Source of the DNA: Lepidodermella squamata
Taxonomy: Eukaryota > Gastrotricha
Direction: 5' to 3'
NCBI GenBank assembly: GCA_047495785.1
Contig: JBLDXI010000024.1
Location: forward strand, 2,046,001-2,110,000
DNA: 64,000 nucleotides
Numbering within the stretch: position 1 is the stretch's first letter; every line of letters begins with the position of its first letter. Of the stretch, positions 18,944-30,009 are shown piece by piece. The notes beneath the pieces are model-generated. The model was given only the letters and a program-made list of their open reading frames with translations, was not told where the DNA came from and made no database searches. A program made the translations under genes and the position numbers.

Positions 18944-21698
18944 ATGGGTGTTCCGGAACTCAACGGAAAGGGGCTTTCTCGAATGAATTTCAAAAACGAT
19001 CCTGTCTTTTCAGTTAATTTGGAAATTGAGATTGCTTTGGTTCATAGCTCTTACAATAAAACTTTGTTTGAAAAACAGTATGCGGTTCAGTGTGATACTT
19101 CATCAGGTAAACAGTGTTACAACTTGTGCCCGGACGCTTCTACCAGTGTGAGTAACATTTGATCAACTGCGTACTTTTTTCTCAATTTCATAACTGCTCA
19201 ATTAGGTGAAAACCTTTACCAACTCGTCCGCATTTTCCGAAAACTATGCTGCCTGCATGAACGACTTGAAGCCGCGCTATTTCTTGTCTCCGCTTCCTCT
19301 TGGCTATTTCCGCGGTCAGTTGAACGCCTGCAAGTCGCCTTCCAGCCGCCTGGCTACCTTTCAATCGCCGGCTGATGTAGCTGTAGCCGCGCAGATCGCC
19401 GGCTCCACGCGGGTCTATGTCGGCTTGGTTGCCGACTTCAAGCTGCCAGATGGCAGTGTCATCGCCATTGACTCGCCTTGGTGGTCTGACGCTCCAACAA
19501 CGTACGGTGCATGTGAGTCTAAATCTAGGCATTAGGCATGCTATGTTGATAATTCGAACGTAAACTATTAGGGCACACACATCTGTCGCAGCTGGCGACT
19601 ATCATTATTCAGTGGCAATTTCGGCGCGCGCGACATGAGTAGTCTGAAGTTTCTGCTATTAACCCTTTCATGGCGGAATTATTTATCTGCGGTAGAAAAA
19701 ATATTTGACGGCAGTTCTGGGGGTTTTAGAGGGCCCTGATCACGATTTTGAAACCCGTTCATCTCTATCTATCACCGTTAATGCTGTACAAAAACTGGCC
19801 GAAATCGTCCTATCCGCCCAGCTGATTTCAGCAGATTTTTCGAACACCCTAATTTCTGTGTCAGGTGCCTCCAGCTTTGGAATTTTATATTATAAATTAC
19901 TCCCATGAATGTCCCCAAGATTCTCCCTCACTTAAATCGCCGAAAACATTCATAGTAAAAAAGTTTTAGAGGCTCAGCATTCAGATCTGAATTCAGCTTT
20001 TCCAGTTTTTGCTCGCGACAGTTTTTGCAGCACAAAAACCACGCACTCCGCCTGTATAAGTCCTGGCGGATAGGACGATTTCGGCCGATTTAATTAAATC
20101 TCAATAGCGTCGTCATTTTTAATTTCCAACTCGAAAAAATTTACACAGAGGTCAATGAGACTATGGCGGACACGGTGGTATTTTTTGTTGGATCAAAAAA
20201 TGATCAGAAACCTATGAGATTTCAAGTTGAAAAAAATCGAAATTTCAATCTCAGGTTGACTATTTTCAAATTGCTTGTATGTCCTGACCATGCAAGATAA
20301 CGGCGCCCTGGTCTCAAAACCTTGTAGCCAACATCGAAAAGCAATATTCCTGAGAAGGGCGATCAAAAATTCATCGAATTCAATTTTCTGTGAATTTTCA
20401 AAGTCGAAATTCCGAAATCGTCCTTCCCGCCGTGAAAGGGTTAAGGGCCGAAGTGCGCGCATATGAGTGCTAGCGCGCTCAAACTGGAGAAGGGGCCGCA
20501 GGGTAGACACTCTTTTCAATTTCACTTAAATTCTCAAAGTCCTAAATTCCTAAATCATAAGATTCCTCATTCCTAAATAATAAGATGCCAAACGTGACGA
20601 CGATAACAAAGTTAAGCTAAATTTTGACGCGAAATTCACCATTTTTCTGAAATATTCAAAAATTATTTTTAATTGAGCCCTATAATTTCTATATTGGTTT
20701 TTTTGTGAAAAGAAGGATTTATTGCGCCGTTTCATATAGGTACTTGAAATGTGCGTCATTACAGTAAATTATAAGTCGATAATAAGTGCGGGAATCGATT
20801 ATTCAAAAATGTCGAATGCCAGGGCACTCGTTGCCCCCCTCGGAGATTTGGTTTTAGTTTGTGATGTCGATTGATGGGGAAAAGTTGTTAAGAAACGTGT
20901 GTGATTGACAATCATGGAGCTGCCAGAAATGAAAAAACTTCGTGAACATTACTCATAATTCGAACCGAAATACATACGAGCGAAGCGAGAACATGTCGAC
21001 GATTTCCCTACCTCTCAAAATTGACGAAACAAGGAGTACAATTTGCATTTTCTCCCCAAGCACGGCCGAGCTGGGGATTGATCCCTCATCCCTTCCCCCT
21101 TCGCTCTGATAATTGCACACTGAATTATTAACAAAAATCAATCAACGACTTGCAGGTATGGTTATGACTGCTGGAGGTATTTCGAATTGGAATTGTAATA
21201 ATCAACGCCAAAGAACCGTTTGCTCAGGAGCCGTGAGTTTAGTTATTACCTTCAATTTCAATTTCAAAACAATTTCGATTTGTGTTTTTTACAGACTCTG
21301 CAGGATCTGGAGCTCACGTCAACGCTTGACAGTTTATCCGCCGGGGTCACCTATTGTCAGAGCCGGAATAAAGTTCTGGCGGTAATCAAGGATGAGGCGA
21401 CCTTCAACGCAACATTTCAACTAGTAAACACCACGCCTTACGCAGCATTCATTGCCGGGCAACGTTCAGATGCGAACAGCTATTCCTGGATAACCGGTGA
21501 GACGTACAAAATTCCGCCATTTACGGCCCCGCCTAGCGGTACTGCCACCGTCGGCTACGATGCATGTGAGTTCTGGTCCGTATCTACGATTTCAACATCA
21601 ATTTGGTTTTTCTAGGCGTGACTTTGGATAGTGGCATACTTCGACGGGACACTTGCGCTAATGGTTATGGGTATGCTGCTCTGTGCGAACGCATGTAG
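18944..21698 (+). CDS. Tandem C-type lectin domain protein (5' end unresolved)
   Basis: Supported exons are about 18944 or 19014 to 19147, 19206-19512, 21156-21232, 21295-21565 and 21616-21698. The first exon has a VQCDTSSGKQCYNLC stretch. Two C-type lectin-like domains follow, each split the same way: phase 0 in, phase 1 inside (TGC/TGT cysteine codon split after T), phase 0 or stop out. Domain 1 has AACMNDL, NACKSPSSRLATF, a WWSDAP block, then NWNCNNQR and VCSG. Domain 2 has TYCQSRNKVLAVI, YAAFIAG, a YSWITGE block, then DTCANGYGYAALCERM and the stop. The EPN/QPD calcium-sugar triplet is not evident, so sugar binding is uncertain. No signal peptide is seen in the first supported exon, so an upstream exon is probably missing or the gene is joined to its neighbour. 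Confidence 0.7.
19663..20440. mobile_element. piggyBac-type MITE in an intron
   Basis: TTAA at 19659-19662 and TTAA at 20441-20444 flank 778 bp. The inverted ends begin CCCTTTCATGGCGG on the left and CCCTTTCACGGCGG read inward on the right. The TTAA target and CCC start are the piggyBac hallmarks. There is no transposase frame. A second, internal inverted repeat (GGCCGAAATCGTCCTATCC at about 19798 against 20065-20090) suggests nesting. It sits in the large intron of the lectin gene. Confidence 0.85.
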
Positions 21699-22150
21699 TA
21701 TGCTTGCGAACCAAATGCTAGTCCACGATTCAAATCAAAACTGACTGTTACTATGTTTTCATTTTTTTCAGAAGAATGCTGCTCGTGTATGAAGTAGTGA
21801 CATGTGACATGTATATTATTTTTTCTGAAGAGTAATTTCAGATGAGCGAATTCCGACTTAAATACACTGACATACTTGAATGCTACCTCAGAAGCATAAA
21901 AGATCGTTAGTGAAATGTTCTCTCCCTCTGAATAAAATGGCGAAGATGTTATGGATAGCGCAGTTGGTTTTTACCAAGACTGAAAAAACGTAATCTGAAT
22001 AGTAATTTGAAAAGACAGCACCTGACTATTACGCAGTCATGTATTACCGTACACAGTAAAAAAAACTCGGTGTTTACCGTGCCAAATAAGCTACCCAGTC
22101 ATAAGTATATCAATCTGCTCAATCAGTATATCAATCAGTATATCAATTAG
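21699..22150. other. 3' flank of the lectin gene
   Basis: Non-coding. An AATAAA lies at about 21932, 235 bp past the stop, and may be the polyadenylation signal. A short run of TATCAATC-like repeats lies at 22105-22150. Confidence 0.4.
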
Positions 22151-22169
22151 CAATTAATTAAGGAATTTT

Positions 22170-22700
22170 CGCTCAAATTCACCCAACGGCGTAAGATCTG
22201 GACTTCTAGGAGGCCAAGCGTATGGCCCAGCGCGGCCTATCCAATTACCTTTGATTCAGCCAGTCCCTGACAACCCGGGAGAAATGCGCAGGCGCCCCGT
22301 CATGCATGAAAACAGTATCATCGTCAATTTCCGCACTTATCAGCGGCCATAAAAAGTTTTCCAGCATCTCAAGATTAGACAACCCGGAGACAGATCGATC
22401 ATAGATCATAGAAATATGGCCCGATTACTCGGTCGCCCCAGATACCCGCCCACACCATTATTCTCGGAGAACTTTGATCTTTGATATCCATGATCCAGTT
22501 TGGGTTAACGGGAGACCACCAACGGTAATTTTGGTGATTCGTGAAGCCATCAAGACGAAATAAAGCTTCGTCACCCACAAGAATTTTGTTGAGAAATGCA
22601 TGCAGTTCATCTTCCATATTGAGTAGCCATCGGCAAAAATTTAACCTTTTTTCGTAATCATCTTCTTGAAGAGCCTGAGTATGCCGGGTGAAACCCGGTA
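22170..22700 (-). pseudogene. Tc1/mariner-type transposase fragment
   Basis: The minus strand encodes the C-terminal half of a DDE transposase. The first acidic block is GDEALFRLDG, then NHQNYRWWSPVNP and IMVWAGIWGD. In a shifted frame come VFMHDGAPAHFSR (second Asp, about 22300) and RSPDLTPLGEFE (third block, about 22197). Stops and frameshifts separate these parts. The N-terminal DNA-binding domain is missing, and no terminal inverted repeats were identified. Confidence 0.8.
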
Positions 22701-22719
22701 CTATACTGTCAAAATGGAT

Positions 22720-22746
22720 TGTCCGTCCGTCTGTCCGTCCGTCTGA
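22720..22746. repeat. Short CCGT/CTGT tandem repeat
   Basis: A run of CCGT and CTGT tetranucleotides beside a GCCGGGTGAAACCCGGT hairpin at about 22682. Confidence 0.6.
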
Positions 22747-22989
22747 AGCCGCGCACGCGCGCACTTGACCCGCACACCTTCAATAAAATGCCCTGCGCGC
22801 ACAAGTAAAATAATAGCGATGACACGCACATTATTTATTTCCCCGAAATTTTTCGATTGCTCCACTACTATGATGAATTTTTTTATGCGGTTTTCAGCAA
22901 AAGATAGGTCTAATCTGTGGTCAAAATTCCAGAAAAGTTTGTTCGAAAAGGATTTGGGCAAAAAAACTTGCAAAGAAATGCGATCATAG

Positions 22990-24400
22990 TATTTCTTCGT
23001 TATTCATAATAAACATCGGCATAAAATCGGCGATAGTTAACTGTTGTTAGCTAATCGTCGGAGTCATTATCATCGTTATCATCATCATTTGTATTCGTAA
23101 ATTGATATTTCCAGGATAAGAAGGGCAGTCTACTTACAATAATCCAATTGGTTGTAAAGTTCTTGCGTGCTACTTACTTACTGAGCTTCCTTGGCAGAAC
23201 TTGGCAGGAATAATTTCACGCACACGATCAAGTATTCGAATGTTTTATTTTGTTTTATTCGATCAAAAAAGCAAGTCTAGCTTTTCATCATCAACGACCA
23301 TTTATTAATTTTATCATCATCCCCCGTGCTAGCGCTAAAAGCAAAGTAAACAAGGGCGGTGAAAAACAACAGGCGCATGTCTCGACAGCTAATACTGTTG
23401 ACTGTTAAGGGGTGTCCATTCCTTCGCCATAGAAGCGTGGTAGGCCCCTAAAAGTACCGGCCAGAGTCAGATATTCTAGTAGGCAAACAAGGCCTTATAG
23501 CCCCGCGATTTTCTGGCCCTCAAAGAAAAATCCTAAGGGGGGAGCCTTGTGCCATAAAGACGCCCATGTTTTCCGACTACCGTGGGAAAATGGAAATTAG
23601 AAAGTTGGAAACAGGGTAGACCGGCCGGTAAATTGACCGGTTGTCCGGTGGGGCTGGGTCGGCTAAAGTCTACCCGGTTCACCGGTAAACTGTGGAAAAT
23701 ATCAGCAGAAATTAATCGGATAAAGAGATTCCCAATCAATTTGATTTGCACTTTTATCTCAGATTTTCAAGACTCAAACTGCGCGAATTTTCCTATTTTT
23801 CTTCTGGGTGGCAATTTGTGTATGAAGTAGATTTTTGAAAATTAGCGGTAGTATGCTGGCTTTTGAATTAATCGTGATTAAGATTTGCGCAATTTAACTT
23901 TTGCACAAGTAAAAATTGCACACCTTGATTTTTCGAGTTGCGCAATGATTATTTGCACATCTCTACCTTTGCGCAAATTGGGTGCGCACAAGTACGATTG
24001 CACATCTACCGTTCTTCGTAAATGAATTGGCGAAGACAGAAAAGAGAGTACAGGAAAATTACGCATTAATTGTTATTACTGTTAGGGTAATTGTTAATTG
24101 TTTTTTAAAATAATAAATAATGTTATTATCATCATCATGATAGCATTTTATCATCTTATTAGTTGAGAATCAGCTGGTAAGCAGTAACGACTATACAGAG
24201 GGGTTTTTTTTATTCGCAACACTTCTAACAGTATATACTGTATTTTGTGTATTATCGTTCGAAAATAGCGCTCTCTACAAAAAATGCAATAACTTTCTAC
24301 GCGTTCGAAAATTCGCTATATTTTATACGGAAAGTGTATTTTTCCAGCACTTGATTTTTGAATCTGTACAAAATACAGAAATTGTAAACCATTCGCAAAC
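22990..24400. other. Non-coding, repeat-poor stretch
   Basis: I see no gene. It contains ATCATC runs (about 23070 and 24127), CCGG-rich text near 23618-23690 and scattered TTGCGCAA/TTGCACAA words at 23885-24005. Confidence 0.45.
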
Positions 24401-24424
24401 GTGACTTTGTTTGTTAGGCGATAT

Positions 24425-24465
24425 CGATGTTGTGGGTTCGACTCCTCGTGGGGTCAAGCCAGTTT
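24425..24465 (+). repeat. tRNA-like (SINE-type) B box
   Basis: GGTTCGACTCC at 24435-24445 matches the RNA polymerase III B box. No full cloverleaf can be folded here, so a SINE head or chance match is more likely than a tRNA gene. Confidence 0.3.
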
Positions 24466-24620
24466 TTTGTTTTTATTTTTGCCCCGGCACTTTTTATGCG
24501 CACAAGTAGCCCCATTTCTACACTTTGCACACTTTTTCTGGCTGAATTTTTTGTAGAAAAAATATGCCTGTATTTTCTGTTTTTTTTATTCGAATTCGTA
24601 GAAAATACTGTTGGTTATTG

Positions 24621-24825
24621 GTAGGCTCAAAGTGAATATGGCTAGATATTGATGCAAGTGATGTTTTTTTCTTACGAGCTAAAACACGCGACACCATCAG
24701 CCAGCCGTACGGCAAAAAACTAGCGCACGTACGTGCGCTGTTTTTTGCTGTGTGGTGTCGTGTGATTTTAGGTCGCAAAAAAATCACTCGCATCAATATC
24801 GAAGCCGTATTCACACTGAGCCTAC
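24621..24825. repeat. 205-bp near-perfect palindrome
   Basis: GTAGGCTC at 24621 pairs with GAGCCTAC ending at 24825. The arms match along their length, for example AATATGGCTAGATATTGATG with the reverse complement of CATCAATATCGAAGCC. The centre is GCGCACGTACGTGCGC at about 24723. Matching continues a few bases outward (GTTATT and AATAAC). No coding frame. It is probably a foldback or MITE-type element. Confidence 0.75.
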
Positions 24826-25189
24826 TAATAACGAATTTTTACGCGACCGCATGTGCATCGCCTTGTTCATCAGGCAAAAAATGGTCGACTATATTCGTAG
24901 GGTACGAATAATTTTCTATATTCTGTAACCTGCAGGTGGAATTTTGCGAAAATTGGGCATAATTACGTCTTATGGTATACTACCTAGGCTATAGTGTGTG
25001 GTCATTAACGACAGCAACCATAGCCTCCATCGACGGGGTGAATATTGGTTCGCGAAAAAATTGCCTACTTTCATTTATCACGGGCTTGTCATCCTATCGA
25101 TGCGTTTGCATATGCTATCACCAATTTAATGAGATTTTTTGCGGTTGGAAAAAATCACACATAAAAACAACTTTTTATCAGCATAAATA

Positions 25190-25268
25190 GTGAGTGGCGG
25201 CTTAGCTTATTAGTTAAGCTTTGCCAATGCTGATCGAAAGGTCGCTGGTTCAACCCTCACTGCTCGCA
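25190..25268 (+). repeat. tRNA-derived SINE-like head
   Basis: A D-arm-like GCTTAGCTTATTAGTTAAGC (about 25200) and a B box GGTTCAACCC (25247-25256) are spaced as in tRNA genes. The acceptor and T stems do not pair well, so this is not a working tRNA. A short SINE is the simplest reading. Confidence 0.35.
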
Positions 25269-25475
25269 CAACAATTTGCGATTTGTGAAAAATCGCAAAA
25301 TCGAGCTTGCGAAATATCGCCAGATACAGTGTAGGTGCTTCACAATGGGCGATGCACAGGAGGTTGCGTATAAAGGAGAAATACAGTATTTCTGTAGCGA
25401 ATTTTCGAATGCTGTAGCTGCAATAATGCAATAATGCTGTAGCTGTATTTTTTGTTGCGAATAAAAATAAACCCT

Positions 25476-25699
25476 CAGGGCGTTCGCGTTATAATACTCT
25501 CAGTGAGCTAAAAATAGCTACAAAAAAGCTAAAATGCACGCAAAAAGTAGCAAAGCTATTTTTGTATGGTATATAAAGAGTTCAGATATAAACGATTTAC
25601 GAATGTTATACCGTAAAATATCGAATCGGCCAAGCTACTCGGCCTATATTTTCGAGAAAAATTCTATATTTAGAAGAATATTATTACGCGAACGCCCTG
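25476..25699. mobile_element. 224-bp MITE
   Basis: The terminal inverted repeats are about 25 bp. The left starts CAGGGCGTTCGCGTTATAAT, and the right ends ATTACGCGAACGCCCTG. An inner pair (GCTAAAAATAGCTA and TAGCAAAGCTATTTT) lies near 25508-25565. I do not see a clear target duplication. Confidence 0.75.
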
Positions 25700-26311
25700 T
25701 GTATCGCGGGGTGGGCGACAGAACGACTTGCCCAAAATAGAAAAAATGGCATATCCGCCACCCGCTAAGTCAGTCGCTAGATAGCTGAGCGCTAGTTTAT
25801 TCTACGCATCATTTTTTTCTGAGCCATTGTTTCTATTTCAGGCAAGGCGGAATCCTACCAACCCGCGATATGTTAGCGACACGATTTAGGAATTATATTA
25901 GGAAATCCTAATTATCGGATTTATTTATTTTAATTTATTTCTTCGGAAGATGCGGCTATTGTGCGATTTTTACTGCTTCGGTAAAAAATGGCTTAGCTAT
26001 GTTGAAAACTTTGAAACCTCTATACCATTTCCTGTGCAAACCATGACAACTACAGCTCGTTTCACTCACGTGGGCTGATTGTTTGTATTATATCTAGGAG
26101 AAGGTGCATACAATTTGCCTTTTTGGTATTATTTCTGGGTGTGAAACGGAATAGCTTTATTGCCGCCATGCCTAATTGAAACGGAACTCTTAAATCTATT
26201 CATACGCCTCATTTTATTCGAAGATGCGATGAAAACGGGATAGCATGTGACTATTCTTTACTAGCAAATGTTGATATTTTATCGCTATGGAAATTCATTG
26301 CGCTGCGAAGG
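25700..26311. other. Non-coding stretch
   Basis: Nothing recognisable; AT-rich with stops in all frames. Confidence 0.4.
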
Positions 26312-26420
26312 TTAACCCTTTCATGGCTGAATTATTTGTCTCCGGTAGAATAAATATTCGACAACATTTCTATGGGCTTTCGTCCCTGATTTCCGTCGAT
26401 ATTATTGCATAATAGTTTGA
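26312..26420 (+). mobile_element. Single end of a piggyBac-type MITE
   Basis: TTAACCCTTTCATGGCTGAATTATTTGTC-like sequence (26312 on) matches the left end at 19659 for about 60 bp. No partner end (GAAAGGGTTAA) is found to the right, so it is a truncated copy. Confidence 0.6.
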
Positions 26421-27026
26421 CATTTGATCCAAATGTTTGGCATGGGATCCATTATTACAAGATATTTAACTAGTTTTTCGAGCAAATTGGCAAAAAACTA
26501 GTTGGATTCTCGTATATAGACTACGACATATATTTCAATAACAGTATATTCCGACACTTTAACATACTGATTTCCGATTTCCGAATGAGACAACTGTTTC
26601 CACAATTCAACCCCGGCGCGTTTTTAGCCCTCCGTTGTGTCCTTCATCGAAAGAAACAGAGCTGGCGAGTTTGCCACGACCTTGACCTCGGCTACTTACA
26701 GCTTCGTCAACAGATATTGATGCGATAACTGTTAACCGGCTACGACCGCACCTTGGCTCAGATACCACAGGTTCAGCTTGGGCTGGAACCTGAGCCGTGC
26801 CACGACCACGGCTAACCCCCCACGAGGGTTGCCACGCAATACCAGATGAATTGCCTGATGTTCGTCAGGGATTGGATGCGATCATGAGTTCATGAGCCAG
26901 CGCGACAGTGTGTAAACACGGAATCTTTTTAGACTTTAGACCCGATTCTGCATATTGCTATAGGGGACAGATCACATATTACAATTATGTTACACAATTC
27001 CACTGGGGGAAAACTTCCCGATGTTG
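26421..27026. other. Non-coding stretch
   Basis: Contains GCCACGACC-like words repeated between 26670 and 26840. No gene seen. Confidence 0.4.
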
Positions 27027-27135
27027 AGGGCAGAACCGAGAATTCTGCCCGCTGAAAATGCCCGAGGGCGTAGCGGAGCGCAGCGAAGCGAAGCCCGAGG
27101 GTATTTTCAAGGGCTGAATTCGAGGTTTTGCCCGA
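27027..27135. repeat. Imperfect palindrome with AGCGGAGCGCAGCGAAGCG loop
   Basis: Two arms of about 43 bp. The left starts AGGGCAGAACCGAGAATTC, and the right, read as reverse complement, starts TCGGGCAAAACCTCGAATTC. Both continue into GAAAAT and CCC. The loop at 27070-27092 is purine-rich. It lies just upstream of the Crypton-like frame. Related GGGCAGAA words recur on the other side at about 28035-28075. Confidence 0.65.
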
Positions 27136-27373
27136 GACACAAGGGAAGAGTTCCTGTTCCTTCCCAGTTGGTTATTTTCGTTAATCCGACACTCGGACGA
27201 GTGAAAATGGGGAATGGTGTATAGTGCGTATGAAAGATGACCGTTGTTAATAACGAAAATAAGAAATCCAGCTTAAAATTTGTAGCAAATTTTTTTTTTG
27301 AATTTTTTTTGTTCGTTGTTCATTTCCTTGTTTTATTATCAATTGAATATTGCGAATTTCCGTCGAATTTTCA

Positions 27374-28029
27374 ATGGAGATCACTTTTGATATTGGCGAC
27401 CTGGGCCTCGGTGCTCTCGCTGACGGCTCCGTGGAAGTGAAACAGCGCGAAGAATCCGATCCAATTCGACTTCTCGAACGAGAACTTGATGCTGATATCG
27501 AAGAAGAAGAATCCGATGAAGAGGGTGATACGTCGGAGTTCATTCAAGAAGTCGAAAATTTCGTGGCTGGTTTTGAAGCAAACGGCACAGCTCAGAAAAC
27601 CAAGCAGCACTGGAGCCGATTTGTCGCATTTGTCGAGCAGCGATTCCACATTTCGGAGCAACTATTAGTTGAACTTACGGTCAAGGATATGGATCTCTAT
27701 GTCGCTCTTTTTCTCAAGCAGTTGACGAAGACTGATGGTAGCGCGATGGAGCCGACAACGATTCGAGGCATTTATTCCTCCATCATTCGCCATCTCCGCG
27801 ATGTGACGAAGAACGAAATCAACTTCACCATGGCGAGAGTCGATTTCTTCTATAGCATGAAAATGCTGAAATCCATCCAAGTTTGTCGAATCTAAGCGTG
27901 CTGGAAAGGGAAATAAAGCCCGAGCATCTGAATGCCTAGAACGAGAAGATATTGATAAAATGCGTGAGGCGAAAACGCTGACTGATGACACGCCAATCGG
28001 TTTGATCACGATGCTGTGGCTGATCGTTT
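27374..28029 (+). pseudogene. Crypton-like tyrosine recombinase fragment
   Basis: A frame from the ATG at 27374 has an acidic N-terminus, then a SAM-like core-binding domain: EVENFVAGFEANGTAQKT, WSRFVAFVEQR, VALFLKQL, KTDGSAMEPTTIRGIYSSI and a helix ending in FYSMKMLKSIQ. After a +1 shift near 27885 it continues as SKRAGKGNKARASECLER and LTDDTP, then stops at 28029. This order (core-binding domain, then GKGNK and an L-x-x-E-D-I block) matches the Crypton/DUF3504 class of tyrosine recombinases. The catalytic Arg, His and Tyr region is absent, so the copy cannot be active. GGGCAG-type repeats flank it. Confidence 0.65.
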
Positions 28030-28146
28030 GAGCGGGCAGAAACAGCGGGCAGAAACATCGGGCAGAATCACTTTTTCCGTCTAGGCAAAAAATAACCAAC
28101 TGGGCAGGAATTCACATGTTGACAGTTTAAGGCGGATTTTTTAAAT

Positions 28147-28290
28147 GCGAGCGAAGCGAGCCATGATCCAAAATCCTTGCCACGCCGTAAGAGCGAGCGG
28201 AGCCGTAAGGATTTTGGGACGAGCGTAGCGATGCACCGAGCGAGGCGAGAAAGCAGCGATTAATTGTTGTCACAGTCGAGCGAAGCGAGA
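28147..28290. repeat. Cluster of GCGAGCGAAGCGAG-type motifs
   Basis: At least four variants lie within 145 bp: GCGAGCGAAGCGAGCC at 28147, GAGCGAGCGGAGCC at about 28190, CGAGCGAGGCGAGA at about 28237 and CGAGCGAAGCGAGA at 28277. A CCAAAATCCTTGC/GTAAGGATTTTGG inverted pair brackets the second copy. Confidence 0.7.
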
Positions 28291-28369
28291 AAAGTAACCA
28301 GCAACTAGTTTCTTCTTTCCGCAAGATAAGAGCACTATATAGAAGTTAGCGAGTTGCTAGCCGAATACT

Positions 28370-28690
28370 TGGAGCGTACTTGGATGATTTTTGACTGATT
28401 TTCTAGGAATTTTCAAAATATCGCCAAGCGGAATTCGCATTATACTGAAAGAAAAGCCCAACTGCAATCTTTTTCCAGCTACGCCATGTGGGTGTGGCGC
28501 ACGTGCTGTCAACAAAGATTCCAACTCGAAACCTCCAGTTTTTTAATAGCTGGAGGTTGAGATTTATTTTCTAAAATTCCTGGAAAATCAGTAAAAAATC
28601 ATCGAAGTTCGCTTCAAGTATGTGGACTATGGCATGTGGACTATGATGCGGGCTACCTGGGCCATTAAATAACTGATTCAATTTCAATTT
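28370..28690. repeat. Diverged relative of the foldback element core
   Basis: The sequence GATTTTCTAGGAATTTTCAAAATATCGCCAAGCGG and what follows match the inner part of the 30010-30988 element (about 30373-30690), including the GCTACGCCATGTGGGTG block and the inverted GGGCTACCTGG end. It is a second, end-less copy of the same family. Confidence 0.75.
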
Positions 28691-29360
28691 AAATGGCCTG
28701 AACACTCAACATTATTCTAAAAATTAGCTTCTATCATTAGCGAGCGCTCGTGCCAGCAATATCACGTGTCCCTTATCATTTTTTTATTTAACCTCTGCCT
28801 CTGCCTTAGCATGTCGTAGTTTTATTTATATAGGCCCTCCGCCGGCCGGCGCTATAGGCACATATGAATGACATTAGAGCATGAAAATATATTGCCCCCA
28901 TGCTATCTAGGGCTCGCAGCATTTATAAATTGAACATTATCATAGGCAGTTCATAATTTCGAGTTTTATGTTATTATTTTATTTTTGTATTTTAGTTTTT
29001 GTCGATTTTTGTTGGCTTTTTGTGCGTTTTTGTAGAAAGGTAGAAAAGTCGATCGAGGGTTCGGGCTCGTTGCGCAAATTGAGTAGGGCTGAAAATTATC
29101 GAAGGTGGTTAACGGCAATAATTAAGGGCTTACAGGCAGGGCTATTCCAGCTCATCAGACAAGGCTCAGGTTCCGAAAGGCTCAAGGCTCAAGGTCAGGC
29201 TCATGACGACTCAGACTCAGGCTCAGGGCTCTGTAAGGCAAGGCAGAGATCAATTCATTAAACGGTAAGCTTACATATTAATCGGACTGGCTCGAGAGGG
29301 GCTCAGAAGGGCGAGGATCGCAAGGGCACCTAAAGGAATATAGGAAACCACAGGCTCACA
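28691..29360. other. Non-coding stretch with GGCTCA repeats
   Basis: Between about 29145 and 29240 AGGCTCA/GGCTCAAG/AGACTCA words recur at least eight times. A frame at 28968-29261 crosses this run and is not convincing as a gene. Confidence 0.5.
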
Positions 29361-30001
29361 TTAGTTTTTAGGGAAAATGTCGGTGATGAGGCGGCAGGGC
29401 TTAGCCGGGGCACTAATGCAGTCACGCAAGTGCCATGCTGGACAGTGCTTCTCCAGCATTCGGAGGCCGAAGGCGTCAGGCTGGAAGCTGGCAACGTAGG
29501 ATATGTAGTCCTTCATCCCGTTATTTGCGTTGAGGCACCTGATGGCGTACCGCATCAGTTGATGCTTAAATACGTCGCTGATTGCTTCCACACCAGCTTC
29601 GACGACAACACCGAAAGGGTCGCACTCGATAGGCAGATCCAATGCAGCTTTCAAGATGTGGGCCTGGAAGCCGAACAGACGTAGCTCGGAAGACTTGGGT
29701 AGACAATACCAGGCTGGTGAGCCGTAGGTAAGGACACTTTCGATGAGGACTTTGTTAAAACGAACGCAGAGGTCACTAGGGATAACTTTTCGTGCGGCGA
29801 TGCCGCGTAAGCATGCTGCTCGGGGTTTGATTTTCGCTGATAGCCGATCAAGATGACTCTCCCACGAGAGTTTCGAAGTAAATGTGATTCCGAGGTACTT
29901 AACCTCTTTCACTTGCGGGATTCGCACACCACCAATAGACAATAGGACGGAGGGGGAGGAGGCGCCATGATGACCGATTATAATACACTCCCACTTTGTC
30001 G
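29361..30001 (-). pseudogene. LINE 3' fragment (RT thumb region)
   Basis: The minus-strand frame starts within LCLNPTKWECIIIG, goes on with VKEVKYLGITFTSKLSWESH and LTYGSPAWY, and ends at 29361. This is the part after the catalytic palm in Jockey/CR1-type LINEs (KYLG, W..H, YG...W). The catalytic domain is missing. The 979-bp foldback element is inserted at its upstream edge, and short LINE-side sequence may resume at 30997. Confidence 0.75.
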
Positions 30002-30009
30002 GGTTGAGG

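Noticed and set aside
25190-25268. Functional tRNA gene
   Set aside because: The B box and D-arm look right, but acceptor and T stems do not pair; SINE-like instead.
27350-27895. Treating this frame as an intact host gene
   Set aside because: The similarity continues past the stop in another frame and resembles a transposon recombinase without its catalytic part.
28968-29261. 97-codon frame
   Set aside because: Its second half is the GGCTCA repeat run, which reads open by composition only.
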